A program made the position numbers and the translations under genes. Source: Streptobacillus moniliformis DSM 12112 (lineage in GTDB: Bacteria > Fusobacteriota > Fusobacteriia > Fusobacteriales > Leptotrichiaceae). From it: a stretch of 64,000 nucleotides of DNA. Position 1 is the stretch's first letter, and every line of letters begins with the position of its first letter. This document shows, one piece after another, positions 1-8,346 of this stretch. Location of the stretch: contig NC_013515.1 of the NCBI RefSeq assembly GCF_000024565.1, positions 1,408,497-1,472,496 on the forward strand, read 5' to 3'. Below the pieces are notes generated by a model. That model was not told the DNA's origin. It searched no databases and worked only from the letters and a program-made list of their open reading frames with translations.

Positions 1-788
1 TCTTGATGCATAGATGGATAATGTTTTACCCCTTGAAACTCTTCTGTTGTAAACCAACAAACTAAATTTGTAATTTCTTCAACATCTAATGTAGTTCCTT
101 CTTTTTTTGCAACTGCTGCAAATTCTTCTACAATTTTACCTAATAATTCTCTTGATTTTTCAATCTTTCCTAACTGTAACATATTACAATCAAGTAAAGC
201 ACAACATGCATTCATAGTTCCATTAATACATGCTTTTCTCCAAATAGAAAATAAGATATCTTCAGAATATACTGTAGGTAATCCTGAATTATTAATACAT
301 TCTACAACCTTAATTGCATTTTCTTTCCCTGCTTCTGAAATATTTTGAATTTCTGTTTTACCATAATTAGTTACTTCAAACATTCCAGCACCTTTCATAC
401 CAGCTGTTAAAACTGTAACTCCCATTAAAATTTGTTCAGGTTTAACAAATTCTTTTAATGTGTCTATATGCCCTAATCCATTTAATAAACATAATACACT
501 TGTTTTTTCACTAATTAAATGTTTAACATCATTTAACATTTGTTTTAATTGCATAGATTTAGTAAATACTACTATTAAATCTGCACTTTCTTTATAACCA
601 GAAGGTAAATATGCTTCTGCTTTAATATTTTCTTCTACTCCAAGATTTTTAAAGTTGATTCCATTTTTATTAATAGCCTCAACATTTTCTTGCCATAAAT
701 CTAAAAAAATTACTTCATTTCCTGATTTTTTTAACATAGATCCATAAGTTGCACCCATAGCTCCAGTTCCTGCTATAATTATTTTCAT
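1..788 (-). CDS. panE: 2-dehydropantoate 2-reductase (partial)
   Basis: This NADPH-dependent enzyme reduces ketopantoate to pantoate in pantothenate and CoA synthesis. The ATG at 788-786 opens MKIIIAGTGAMGATYG, a Rossmann GxGAMG motif at residues 7-12. Further on the frame reads VFTKSMQL, LNGLGH and the family's C-terminal-domain segment EEFQGVKHYPSMHQ before running off the left edge. About 262 residues are visible of the usual 300 or so. No other pantothenate gene is in view. The ribosome site before this ATG is weak (GAAG); a better AAGGAG lies further upstream and is followed by an ATG with an immediate stop. The family call is firm; the substrate is inferred from family. Confidence 0.85.
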   Translation of the reverse strand, partial: MKIIIAGTGAMGATYGSMLKKSGNEVIFLDLWQENVEAINKNGINFKNLGVEENIKAEAYLPSGYKESADLIVVFTKSMQLKQMLNDVKHLISEKTSVLCLLNGLGHIDTLKEFVKPEQILMGVTVLTAGMKGAGMFEVTNYGKTEIQNISEAGKENAIKVVECINNSGLPTVYSEDILFSIWRKACINGTMNACCALLDCNMLQLGKIEKSRELLGKIVEEFAAVAKKEGTTLDVEEITNLVCWFTTEEFQGVKHYPSMHQ

Positions 789-800
789 ACTTCAAATTTT

Positions 801-816
801 TGTGATAAAAATCACA
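801..816. promoter_or_regulatory. CRP/FNR- or Rex-like palindromic operator upstream of panE
   Basis: TGTGATAAAAATCACA is a perfect dyad of the TGTGA-N6-TCACA form. That layout is recognised by CRP/FNR-family regulators, and Rex sites have similar spacing. It lies between the predicted promoter and the panE start, about 25-40 bases downstream of the likely transcription start, a position that suits repression. The protein that binds it is not identified here. Confidence 0.4.
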
Positions 817-845
817 TTCTCCTTTCAATTTTTATCTGTAACATG

Positions 846-875
846 ATTATATCATTAAAAAAAAGTATGTTGCAA
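846..875 (-). promoter_or_regulatory. predicted sigma70-type promoter of panE
   Basis: On the minus strand TATAAT (851-846) is preceded, 18 bases upstream, by TTGCAA (875-870). The predicted start near 839 places the TGTGA-N6-TCACA palindrome in the untranslated leader. Confidence 0.45.
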
Positions 876-914
876 CAAAAAAATGAATATTAAATTCAAG
901 ATTTTTCATAAATC

Positions 915-1292
915 TTAAAAAACACAATTATTAAATAATAAACTCTTATTAAAGCCTTCTAATTTTTTCATTACCTCTATATATTTTAAACCATATTCTA
1001 CTTTTAAATCCCCTATTTCCTTATGCAATGCCTTTTTGTATATTATAGCTTGTTTATGAACTCTAATATATGATAATTTGTTAAGATTTAATTTTGGATA
1101 TTTTTCAGGATCTATTTCTATATCATATTCTGGATTAAAATATTGTTTTTTAGTTATTGTTGAAACAGGTAATATTATACAATCATTATCATTAGTTTCT
1201 CCTATAACTAAAACTGGTCTTTCTTTAAGTCCTTTTCTTCTACTCCCTATATCAAAATACGGGAAAAGTGCAATAAATATTTTACCTATCAT
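915..1292 (-). CDS. PemK/MazF-like type II toxin, partner of a Panacea antitoxin
   Basis: The 125-residue protein (MIGKIFIALFPYFDIG...) has the PemK/MazF layout: an early beta strand, then KERPVLVIGE, then ILPVSTI. MazF/PemK proteins are usually mRNA endoribonucleases; the activity is inferred from family. The ATG at 1292 is chosen because AAGGGAG lies six bases before it; the reading frame is open further upstream but those codons are inside the upstream gene. The start overlaps the end of the Panacea gene by 11 bases, the translational coupling typical of toxin-antitoxin pairs. No HTH or membrane segment is visible. Confidence 0.7.
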   Translation of the reverse strand: MIGKIFIALFPYFDIGSRRKGLKERPVLVIGETNDNDCIILPVSTITKKQYFNPEYDIEIDPEKYPKLNLNKLSYIRVHKQAIIYKKALHKEIGDLKVEYGLKYIEVMKKLEGFNKSLLFNNCVF

Positions 1293-1776
1293 TTTCATCT
1301 CCCTTATGGTCATTAAATTCATCACAATACATATCCCAATAAGTATCATAAAGTCTTTCTTTTTCATCAAAAATTAAATTAACATCTATATTATTAACAC
1401 TCCTTTCATTTTCTAATAATCCTTTTCTTGCAAGTTTCCAAGCCCTTTCTTTATGTGTTAGATTTATAAGTTTACTCGAAGAATACAAACCATATTTTAT
1501 TATAACATTATTGATTATATATTTATTAAAGGTTTTTAAATTATAGTTTTGCTTATTCACACTCCTATTCCTATATCCATTTCTTACTTTAATTGATACT
1601 GGTCCCAATCTCCAAGCTTTCATTTTCTCAATAAACAATAAATTTCCTGTATAAAGTATTGATTCTTTTTGAGTGAAATATATAAGTTTTTGTAATTTTA
1701 TCTCATCTATATTTTCACTATACATCTCTTTATATCTTTTCACAATAAATCTAGCAACCTCAATAATTTTCTCCAC
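1282..1776 (-). CDS. Panacea (DUF4065/SocA-like) antitoxin
   Basis: The protein matches the Panacea domain: VARFIVKRYKEM, then KLQKLIYFTQKESILYTG near residues 28-48, then MKAWRLGPVSIKVRNGY. Panacea-domain proteins act as antitoxins to many unrelated toxins, here a PemK-like one encoded immediately downstream with an 11-base overlap. A GTG start at 1776 is preferred: GGTGG precedes it and the predicted -10 box lies only a few bases above the alternative ATG at 1791, which has no ribosome site. The remaining protein is about 164 residues. Pairing with the downstream gene is inferred from overlap and family. Confidence 0.7.
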   Translation of the reverse strand: MEKIIEVARFIVKRYKEMYSENIDEIKLQKLIYFTQKESILYTGNLLFIEKMKAWRLGPVSIKVRNGYRNRSVNKQNYNLKTFNKYIINNVIIKYGLYSSSKLINLTHKERAWKLARKGLLENERSVNNIDVNLIFDEKERLYDTYWDMYCDEFNDHKGDENDR

Positions 1777-1795
1777 TGTATCACCACCCATTAAT

Positions 1796-1824
1796 ATTAT
1801 ATCTCATAAATTAAAAAATGCAAA
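1796..1824 (-). promoter_or_regulatory. predicted promoter of the Panacea/PemK pair
   Basis: TTTGCA (1824-1819), 17 bases, TATAAT (1801-1796) on the minus strand. The start of transcription would fall close to the ATG at 1791, which supports the downstream GTG as the real start codon. Confidence 0.45.
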
Positions 1825-1867
1825 TACTTTTTAATGTTTTTTTATATATTTTTAATTAAAATAAAAA

Positions 1868-1887
1868 CATGCACAAAATTGTGCATG
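1868..1887 (-). terminator. rho-independent terminator of the aldo/keto reductase gene
   Basis: CATGCACAA pairs with TTGTGCATG and is followed on the minus strand by a T-rich run, directly after the gene ending at 1895. Confidence 0.7.
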
Positions 1888-1894
1888 CAATTAT

Positions 1895-2686
1895 CTATTT
1901 TTTATCATAAGGAAAATCATCTGGATCTAAACTAAATCTAACTCCTTCATCCATCATATCTATAGCCTTTAAATCTTCTTCATTTAAAATAAATGACTGA
2001 GAATTAAAGTTTTCTATTATTCTTGAAGGTGTTTCTGATTTAGGGATAGCATAAATACCTCTTTGTATATGCCAGTTTAATATTACCTGAGATGAAGTCA
2101 TGTTATATTTTCTTGCAATATTTAACAGAATTTCATCGTCTAAATATTTAGCCTTTGCTATAGGCATCCATGCCTCTACTTGTATACCTTCTTTTTTTAA
2201 ATATGATCTAAGTTCAGGTTGAGAAAATTTAGGGTGTAATTCTACTTGGTTGAAAAATGGTTTAATAGAGCAATGTTGTTTTAGTTTTTCTAAATGATGT
2301 ATCTTAAAATTACATACACCTATTTCTTTTACAGCTCCTTCATTTTTAAGCCTTTCCATCGCCTTATATGATTCTATAAACTTTTCTGGATGAGGCCAAT
2401 GAGATAATAAAATATCTATTTTTCCATCAAGTAGTTTATGACTTTCTTCAAAAGATCTCAAAGTATCATCATAACTCATATCACTTGGCCAAATCTTAGT
2501 AGTAATTACTAATTCATTTTTTAATTTGCAAGTCTTTAAAAAATCTCCTATAAAAGCCTCATTCTTATAATATGTAGCTGTATCTATCAACCTGTATCCA
2601 GCATCTATTGCAGTCTGTAATGCAGTTTTCATTTTTTCTTCATCAGTAATCTTATATACACCAAATCCTAATTTACCTATATTCAT
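1895..2686 (-). CDS. aldo/keto reductase
   Basis: The 263-residue protein is an NADPH-dependent aldo/keto reductase of the 2,5-diketogluconate reductase-like group. The usual tetrad can be seen: Asp35 and Tyr40 in IDTATYYKNE, Lys near 65 in ITTKIW and His near 98 in LLSHWPHP. The C-terminal half holds the cofactor region around AIPKSETPSRI. Length is slightly below the usual 270-280. It ends just before a strong terminator and starts 12 bases below pepC, so it may share that transcript. Substrate cannot be read from the sequence. Confidence 0.85.
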   Translation of the reverse strand: MNIGKLGFGVYKITDEEKMKTALQTAIDAGYRLIDTATYYKNEAFIGDFLKTCKLKNELVITTKIWPSDMSYDDTLRSFEESHKLLDGKIDILLSHWPHPEKFIESYKAMERLKNEGAVKEIGVCNFKIHHLEKLKQHCSIKPFFNQVELHPKFSQPELRSYLKKEGIQVEAWMPIAKAKYLDDEILLNIARKYNMTSSQVILNWHIQRGIYAIPKSETPSRIIENFNSQSFILNEEDLKAIDMMDEGVRFSLDPDDFPYDKK

Positions 2687-2697
2687 AATTCACCCCT

Positions 2698-4005
2698 TTA
2701 TTTACATAATGCTAAAGAACCCATAGGATCCCATGGTCTAAGTACTATAGGGTCATTATTTAACTTAGCTTGTAATTCTTGTGATAAATATTTTTTATTA
2801 ACTACTATTTGATATGTATATTTATCCATCCATTCATCACTCATTACAAAGTATCCTTTTTCTCCGTTTGCTTCTCCCCAGCTATTTTCAACTTTCCATC
2901 TAGTTGATTTACCATCAATGATATTTACTCCTGATAAAACCATAGCATGTGTCATTAAACTTTCACAATAATCAAGAGTTGCTGCCTTACTTTGTTCAAA
3001 TTTAATTCCGAAGCTCTTTTCAAATTCAAATAAATTTAAATCCATTATTCCTAAAGTTCTTTGTGAGTTTTGTCCAACATCACAACCAAACCACACAGTT
3101 TCTCCATCACTAATTTGTCTTATAGCTAATTTTTTAAATTCATCCATAGGTAAGTTTAAATATCTAACTGGTTTACCACCTATTACATTACCTAAATATT
3201 CTACAGTAAACATTTCATAAAATGGTTTATCTTTAGTAGGTGCATTTATTATACTTACATATTCATTTAAATCCATATTGATATATTTATTATAGAAATC
3301 TTGTGGATTAATGTTTAAATCTCTATGGAATTTTTTATCCTTATCATAGTATTCAAAGTTAAATGTTTTAGGTGGAACACCTAACATAACACATAAAAAG
3401 GCATATATTTCTTCAATCATAGTTTCTTTTAAATCATATAATCCTTTTTCATCTAAATCGCTATTTCTTAATATTTCAGCATTAAGTCTTAACTTTTTAT
3501 TTAAAAGTGTATTAAGCATAGCAGAATTTGATGAATGATATACTTCTGGCATAACACTTTTAGGTACTACTCCATATTTTTGTATTAAAGATACTACCAT
3601 ATCCCATTGTCCACCATCTTGTTGAGGTATAGATAATAGGTGATGAACTATTCTTGAATCTATATCTTCTTTGTGTGTTTTAATTATTGCATCTAAGAAA
3701 AAATTAGATTTTTCTAATTTATCCCAGAAGAAAGTATATGTTTGTGATAATTCAAAATTTTCTAAATTGTATTCTTTATTCATCTTATGTCTTAACGTAT
3801 TAAGTGCAGCAAATATCCAACATCTTCCACTTGATTTCTGATTTGATACTTTTCCTGTTTCAATATTTTCAGAAAACACATGTATAGTTTCAGCAAATAC
3901 TTCATTATTAATTACAGCATCACTAATCCCCATTCTAAGAGTTGCATTTTGTAACACTCTAAAATTCTTTTCGTTAAATTTTTGTTCCATTTTTTCAAGA
4001 TTCAT
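2698..4005 (-). CDS. pepC: aminopeptidase C (bleomycin hydrolase family)
   Basis: A cytoplasmic papain-fold cysteine aminopeptidase that trims peptides from the N-terminus. The 435-residue length is normal. The active-site Cys is near residue 62 in QKSSGRCWIFAALN, the His is in THAMVLSG and the Asn in VENSWGE. It follows the HMG-CoA reductase gene by 16 bases in the same direction and so is probably the last but one gene of the mevalonate operon, although its function is unrelated. Confidence 0.93.
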   Translation of the reverse strand: MNLEKMEQKFNEKNFRVLQNATLRMGISDAVINNEVFAETIHVFSENIETGKVSNQKSSGRCWIFAALNTLRHKMNKEYNLENFELSQTYTFFWDKLEKSNFFLDAIIKTHKEDIDSRIVHHLLSIPQQDGGQWDMVVSLIQKYGVVPKSVMPEVYHSSNSAMLNTLLNKKLRLNAEILRNSDLDEKGLYDLKETMIEEIYAFLCVMLGVPPKTFNFEYYDKDKKFHRDLNINPQDFYNKYINMDLNEYVSIINAPTKDKPFYEMFTVEYLGNVIGGKPVRYLNLPMDEFKKLAIRQISDGETVWFGCDVGQNSQRTLGIMDLNLFEFEKSFGIKFEQSKAATLDYCESLMTHAMVLSGVNIIDGKSTRWKVENSWGEANGEKGYFVMSDEWMDKYTYQIVVNKKYLSQELQAKLNNDPIVLRPWDPMGSLALCK

Positions 4006-4021
4006 AAAAAATCCCTTCTTT

Positions 4022-5242
4022 CTAATCTATATATTTTATTTTTTCTTTAACTTTGTCTAGTGTAATATGTGTTTCATTTTCAAATTCTTTTTCAAGAATT
4101 TTAATTTTTTCATCTTCTAATCCTAAATACATAGCAAATGATTTTAATTGTAATTTCATATGTCCTTTCTGTATTCCTACAGTAACTAATGCCCTAAGTG
4201 CAGCAAAATTTTGTGCAAGACCTACACAAGCAGTAATCTCTGAAAGTTCTTTTGCATTAAGATTTCCAAGTATTTCAAGTGATATTTTACTTGTAGGATG
4301 AACTCCAACTGAACCACCAAAACTTGCAATAGCTAAAGGTAGTTCTATTATACCATGTAATATCCCATTTTTGTACTTCCAACTAGTTAAGCTCTTATAC
4401 TTACCATCCCTTGATGCATAAGCATGAGCTCCTGCCTCTATTGCTCTCCAATCATTTCCTGTTGCAAGAGAAATAGCATCTATTCCATTAAATATCCCCT
4501 TATTATTAGTTACAGCCCTGTATATATCTGCATTTGCAAATTCTATTGCTTTTTCTATTTTTTTTCCTAAATCTTCTTCTATTTCTACAAAACATTCAGC
4601 CTTAACCATACTAGATGTAGAATAATTAGATATTATACTCATAAGTTTAGTTCCTAAACAAATTTCAACTATTACAGGAGCTATACTTTCAAGCATTGTA
4701 TTTACAGTATTTGCTCCCATTGCATCTACAGCATCTACATAAAGATAAATAATTAAAAAATCTTCTTTTTTTTCTAATTTAATATCTCTTGCTCCCCCAC
4801 CTAAATTTACTATACTTTTTTGAGAATCATTAGCAATTTTTAATAATCTATCTTTAATACTATATATATCATTTTTAGCTTTTTCAAAATCTTTAACATC
4901 ATATATTGCAATTTGCCCAATAATTAATCTATCAGTTATTTGAGCTTTAAATCCTCCACTTTTTTTAATTATCTTAGCTGCATTACATGCTGCTGCAATT
5001 ACTGATGGTTCTTCTATAGCAAAAGGTATAATATATTCTTTTCCATTGATTAAAAAATTAGTAGCTAATCCAAGAGGTATACCGTAAACTCCTATTTGAT
5101 TTTCTATAAACTTATCTGCCATTTCATCACTTAAAACATCAGAATCATTTAATATATTAAATGTATCTTCACTAATATTACCATTTTCCTTAAGTAATTT
5201 TATTCTATCTTCTCTACTTTTTTTATAGCTATCTTTCCACAT
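4022..5242 (-). CDS. mvaA: hydroxymethylglutaryl-CoA reductase, class II
   Basis: Reduces HMG-CoA to mevalonate, the committed step of the mevalonate route to isoprenoids. The 406-residue protein has the class II bacterial form: the catalytic Glu in AIEEPSVIAAA (about 77-78), NKGIFNGIDAISLATGND with the active-site region, and the GGSVGVHP segment. The start overlaps the end of mvaS by 14 bases, indicating coupled translation. Later pathway enzymes (mevalonate kinase and onward) are not in this window. Confidence 0.95.
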   Translation of the reverse strand: MWKDSYKKSREDRIKLLKENGNISEDTFNILNDSDVLSDEMADKFIENQIGVYGIPLGLATNFLINGKEYIIPFAIEEPSVIAAACNAAKIIKKSGGFKAQITDRLIIGQIAIYDVKDFEKAKNDIYSIKDRLLKIANDSQKSIVNLGGGARDIKLEKKEDFLIIYLYVDAVDAMGANTVNTMLESIAPVIVEICLGTKLMSIISNYSTSSMVKAECFVEIEEDLGKKIEKAIEFANADIYRAVTNNKGIFNGIDAISLATGNDWRAIEAGAHAYASRDGKYKSLTSWKYKNGILHGIIELPLAIASFGGSVGVHPTSKISLEILGNLNAKELSEITACVGLAQNFAALRALVTVGIQKGHMKLQLKSFAMYLGLEDEKIKILEKEFENETHITLDKVKEKIKYID

Positions 5243-6380
5243 AATCTATCACTTCATATATTCTTTTATGATTTAATATTTCTTTTAAATATACATCATC
5301 ATCAACAGCTCCTAAATACGCTGTTCCATTTTCATCTAAATTAATATCTTCAAAAAACATATTTTCATATTCTTCTACAGAATATTTTTTTCTATTATTT
5401 AATTTAATTTCTATTTTTTCTTTATCTATACTATTTTCATATCCCTTAACTAAAGTAACAGAGAAAAATTCTGCAACAGCACCTGATCCATAACTGAACA
5501 TTCCTATTTTATCTCCAACTTTAATATTTTTAGAATTAAGTATTAAAGATAACATAGATAAGTATAATGAACCTGTATATATATTTCCTACCCTTTTATT
5601 ATACTCTACACTTGCTTCAAATTCTTTTAATATCTTTTCATCATTTGTTATACTATTTAACCCTTTATATGCCATTTTAGTATATGGAACATGTAAACAT
5701 ATAGCACTAAAGTCTGTATTATTCAAATTCTTATACCCACTATATGATTTACTTAATAACTCTAAATATTTCTCAACTGAAAATTTTCCATCTACTAATG
5801 CATATTTTGAATAAGTTGGTCTCCAAAAATCCATAATATCTTCACTACATGCAATCTCATCGTTATTAAACTCAATTATAGATGGATTAGTTGAAACTAA
5901 CATTGCTATAGCTCCTGCTCCTTGGGTTACTTCACCACCTGTATTTTTACCATATTTTGCAATATCTGCTGCTATTACAAGTGCTTTAGAATTAGGATTC
6001 ATGGCAACATGTGCCTTAGCATAATCAAGACCTGCCGTAGCTCCAAAACATGCTTGCTTTATTTCTATACATTTACAATAATCATTAATTCCTAAATAAT
6101 TTTTAATATATATACTAGCAGCCTTAGATTCATCAATAGATGATTCAGTTGCAAATATTACCAAGTCTATATTTTTTTTGTCATCTTCTGTTAATATATC
6201 TCTTGTTGCCTTTATTGCAAGAGTAACTATATCTTGATTTTTAGAAGTAAATGACATCTCAAGTTGACCTATTCCCTTAGTAAATTTATCAACATCTACA
6301 TTTCTTGCTATTGCTAAATCCTTAATATCTAAATATTTATCAGAAAATTCTACCCCTATTTTATCTATTCCTATTTTCAT
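5229..6380 (-). CDS. mvaS: hydroxymethylglutaryl-CoA synthase
   Basis: Condenses acetoacetyl-CoA and acetyl-CoA to HMG-CoA. The 383-residue protein carries the catalytic Glu79 in IFATES and Cys111 in IKQACFGATAG, and a C-terminal SYGSGAVAEFFS segment. It begins two bases after the thiolase stop and overlaps mvaA, so the three genes form one tightly coupled operon that converts acetyl-CoA to mevalonate. Confidence 0.95.
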   Translation of the reverse strand: MKIGIDKIGVEFSDKYLDIKDLAIARNVDVDKFTKGIGQLEMSFTSKNQDIVTLAIKATRDILTEDDKKNIDLVIFATESSIDESKAASIYIKNYLGINDYCKCIEIKQACFGATAGLDYAKAHVAMNPNSKALVIAADIAKYGKNTGGEVTQGAGAIAMLVSTNPSIIEFNNDEIACSEDIMDFWRPTYSKYALVDGKFSVEKYLELLSKSYSGYKNLNNTDFSAICLHVPYTKMAYKGLNSITNDEKILKEFEASVEYNKRVGNIYTGSLYLSMLSLILNSKNIKVGDKIGMFSYGSGAVAEFFSVTLVKGYENSIDKEKIEIKLNNRKKYSVEEYENMFFEDINLDENGTAYLGAVDDDVYLKEILNHKRIYEVIDYVER

Positions 6381-6382
6381 AA

Positions 6383-7447
6383 TTATCTTTCAATTAAAAT
6401 CGAAATTCCCTGACCTCCTCCCACACAAAGAGTTGCTATTCCTCTTTTAAGATTTCTTCTTATTAATTCATGAACTAAAGTTACTACTATTCTTGCTCCA
6501 CTTGCACCTATAGGATGACCAAGAGCTATAGCTCCTCCATTTACATTTATTTTATCCTCTGGTATATTTAACTCCTTATTAAATGCTAGTGAAACTGCAC
6601 TAAATGCCTCATTTACTTCAAAAAGATCTATATCTTCTATAGTTAAATTAAACTTTTTAAGTAGCTTTTTAGTAGAATATATTGGAGCAAGCCCCATAAA
6701 ATTAGGATCATTTCCTACAGTTGCAAAACCTTTAATACTTGCTAATATTTCCATATTATTCTCTTTTGCATAATTACTATCAGCTAAAATTAACATGGCA
6801 GCTCCATCATTAATACCTGATGAATTAGCAGCAGTTACTTTACCATCTTCTTTAAATACTGTCTTTAACTTAGATAATTTCTCTCTTTCTAAATTAAATC
6901 TTGGATATTCATCTATCATTTCATTATATATTTCAGCTTTAAAATGACCATTTTCTATAGCATTTTGTGCTTTTTTTTGTGAATTAAAAGCAAAATCATC
7001 TAAAGCTTCTCTACTAAATCCATAAACATCTACTATATTTTCAGCAGTAATACCCATGTGAGTATTTGAAAAAGCATCTGTTAATCCATCTTTTAACATA
7101 TTTTCACTACCTGTCATCTTTTCCATACCACCTACTAACACAACCTCATTATTACCACTTACTATACTACTATATCCAAGTTCAATGGCTTTCATTCCTG
7201 ATCCACAAACCATATTTACTAAAAAAGCAGGAACTTCGTTTTCAAGATTTCCTTTAATAGCTATTTGTCTTGCAATATTTTGCCCCAAATTATTTGCTAA
7301 GACATTTCCTAATATTACCTCATCTACTTTGATATCACTTGTAATGGTTTTTAGTAAATCGGCTGAAAAATCAACTAAATCAACATCTTTATACATACCG
7401 TTATACTTAGCTATCGCTGTTCTCATAGCTCTAATTATTGATACCAA
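6383..7447 (-). CDS. thl: acetyl-CoA acetyltransferase (thiolase)
   Basis: Condenses two acetyl-CoA to acetoacetyl-CoA, the first step of the mevalonate operon. The nucleophile is Cys81 in NMVCGSGMKA; the C-terminal GGAIALGHPIGASGAR and CVGGGQG motifs carry the catalytic His and second Cys. At 354 residues it is shorter than the usual 390, the loss being spread over loops and the N-terminus. The start codon is TTG (7447-7445), supported by AGGAGG four bases upstream; no ATG is available in a sensible place. Confidence 0.92.
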   Translation of the reverse strand: MVSIIRAMRTAIAKYNGMYKDVDLVDFSADLLKTITSDIKVDEVILGNVLANNLGQNIARQIAIKGNLENEVPAFLVNMVCGSGMKAIELGYSSIVSGNNEVVLVGGMEKMTGSENMLKDGLTDAFSNTHMGITAENIVDVYGFSREALDDFAFNSQKKAQNAIENGHFKAEIYNEMIDEYPRFNLEREKLSKLKTVFKEDGKVTAANSSGINDGAAMLILADSNYAKENNMEILASIKGFATVGNDPNFMGLAPIYSTKKLLKKFNLTIEDIDLFEVNEAFSAVSLAFNKELNIPEDKINVNGGAIALGHPIGASGARIVVTLVHELIRRNLKRGIATLCVGGGQGISILIER

Positions 7448-7476
7448 CTCTCCTCCTAAATTTTCCCATAATATTA

Positions 7477-7505
7477 ATTATATCTTTTATTTAAAATTTT
7501 ATCAA
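7477..7505 (-). promoter_or_regulatory. predicted promoter of the mevalonate operon
   Basis: TTGATA (7505-7500), 17-base spacer, TATAAT (7482-7477), about 30 bases above the TTG start of the thiolase gene. Confidence 0.6.
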
Positions 7506-7515
7506 CATAAAAAAA

Positions 7516-7539
7516 ACAGAAGTATAAAATTACTCCTGT
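7516..7539 (-). terminator. terminator of the two-domain MliC-like gene
   Basis: ACAGGAGTA pairs with TACTTCTGT (one G-T pair) and is followed by eight T on the minus strand, directly after the gene ending at 7549. Confidence 0.75.
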
Positions 7540-7548
7540 CTTCTTAGC

Positions 7549-8199
7549 TTATTTATGTTCTTCTTCCATTCCTCTTGCATATCCTTTACTTGCTTTTCCA
7601 ACTTGGAAGTAATTTGCAACTTTACCATCTTTTTCAACAAAAGCTTCTGTCCCTTTTATTCCTAAAACTACTGTTTTATCGGCATTTGCAAACATTTCTC
7701 CTGATGCACTTACTATTCTTTCTAAATCGTGTTCCATTCCATCTACTCTAACAAATGCATGATCTCCTTTAATAATAACTAAAACATGTGAATGTGCTTC
7801 TCCTCTAACACTATGGTAATTTAAAACTATCTCTTCTACCATTTCTTGCATTGCATTAAATCCCATAACCTTATCATTCATTCTAACGAATGCATCTTTT
7901 CCTTTTATTCCTAAAACTACAGTTTTATCATCATTTGAAAACATTTCTCCTGATGCACTTTTCATTCTTTTTAAACTATATTTCTCTCCATTAATACTTA
8001 ATAATGCCATATCTCCATTAAGTATTGCCATAGCATTTTGATCTTCACTACCTAATAAGTCTACTCTAACTTCTTCATGCATCATTTCCATAGCAACTTT
8101 TTCTTCTTTAACCATCTTATTTGTATTCATCATTGTATTTGAATTTGCAAATCCATTAACTGCAAGTAATATGACAGGTATAATCATCATTTTTTTCAT
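7549..8199 (-). CDS. secreted protein with two MliC-like (lysozyme inhibitor) domains
   Basis: The 216-residue protein has a signal peptide (MKKMMIIPVILLAVNGFANS) and two tandem repeats. Each repeat carries SASGEMF, then TVVLGIKG, then AFV, resembling the SASGxxY...KGxxA core of MliC/PliC inhibitors of C-type lysozyme. The second repeat is closely similar to the single domain of the gene at 8347-8796. MliC proteins protect cell walls from host lysozyme; that role is inferred from motif similarity, and the classical conserved Cys residues are absent. It is probably periplasmic, as no lipobox is present. Confidence 0.6.
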   Translation of the reverse strand: MKKMMIIPVILLAVNGFANSNTMMNTNKMVKEEKVAMEMMHEEVRVDLLGSEDQNAMAILNGDMALLSINGEKYSLKRMKSASGEMFSNDDKTVVLGIKGKDAFVRMNDKVMGFNAMQEMVEEIVLNYHSVRGEAHSHVLVIIKGDHAFVRVDGMEHDLERIVSASGEMFANADKTVVLGIKGTEAFVEKDGKVANYFQVGKASKGYARGMEEEHK

Positions 8200-8311
8200 C
8201 TAAATCACTCCTTTTCTATTTACAACTTAATTATACAACCTAATAATTATTTTTCTTGTATATATTTATTAATTTTACCTTAGTTTTTCAATAAATAATT
8301 CAAAGAAAAAA

Positions 8312-8335
8312 GTAGAAGTAATTTCTTACTTCTAC
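8312..8335 (-). terminator. terminator after pgi and the His-tailed MliC-like gene
   Basis: GTAGAAGTA pairs with TACTTCTAC and is followed by TTTTTTC on the minus strand, just past the stop at 8347. Confidence 0.75.
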
Positions 8336-8346
8336 CTATATACCCC

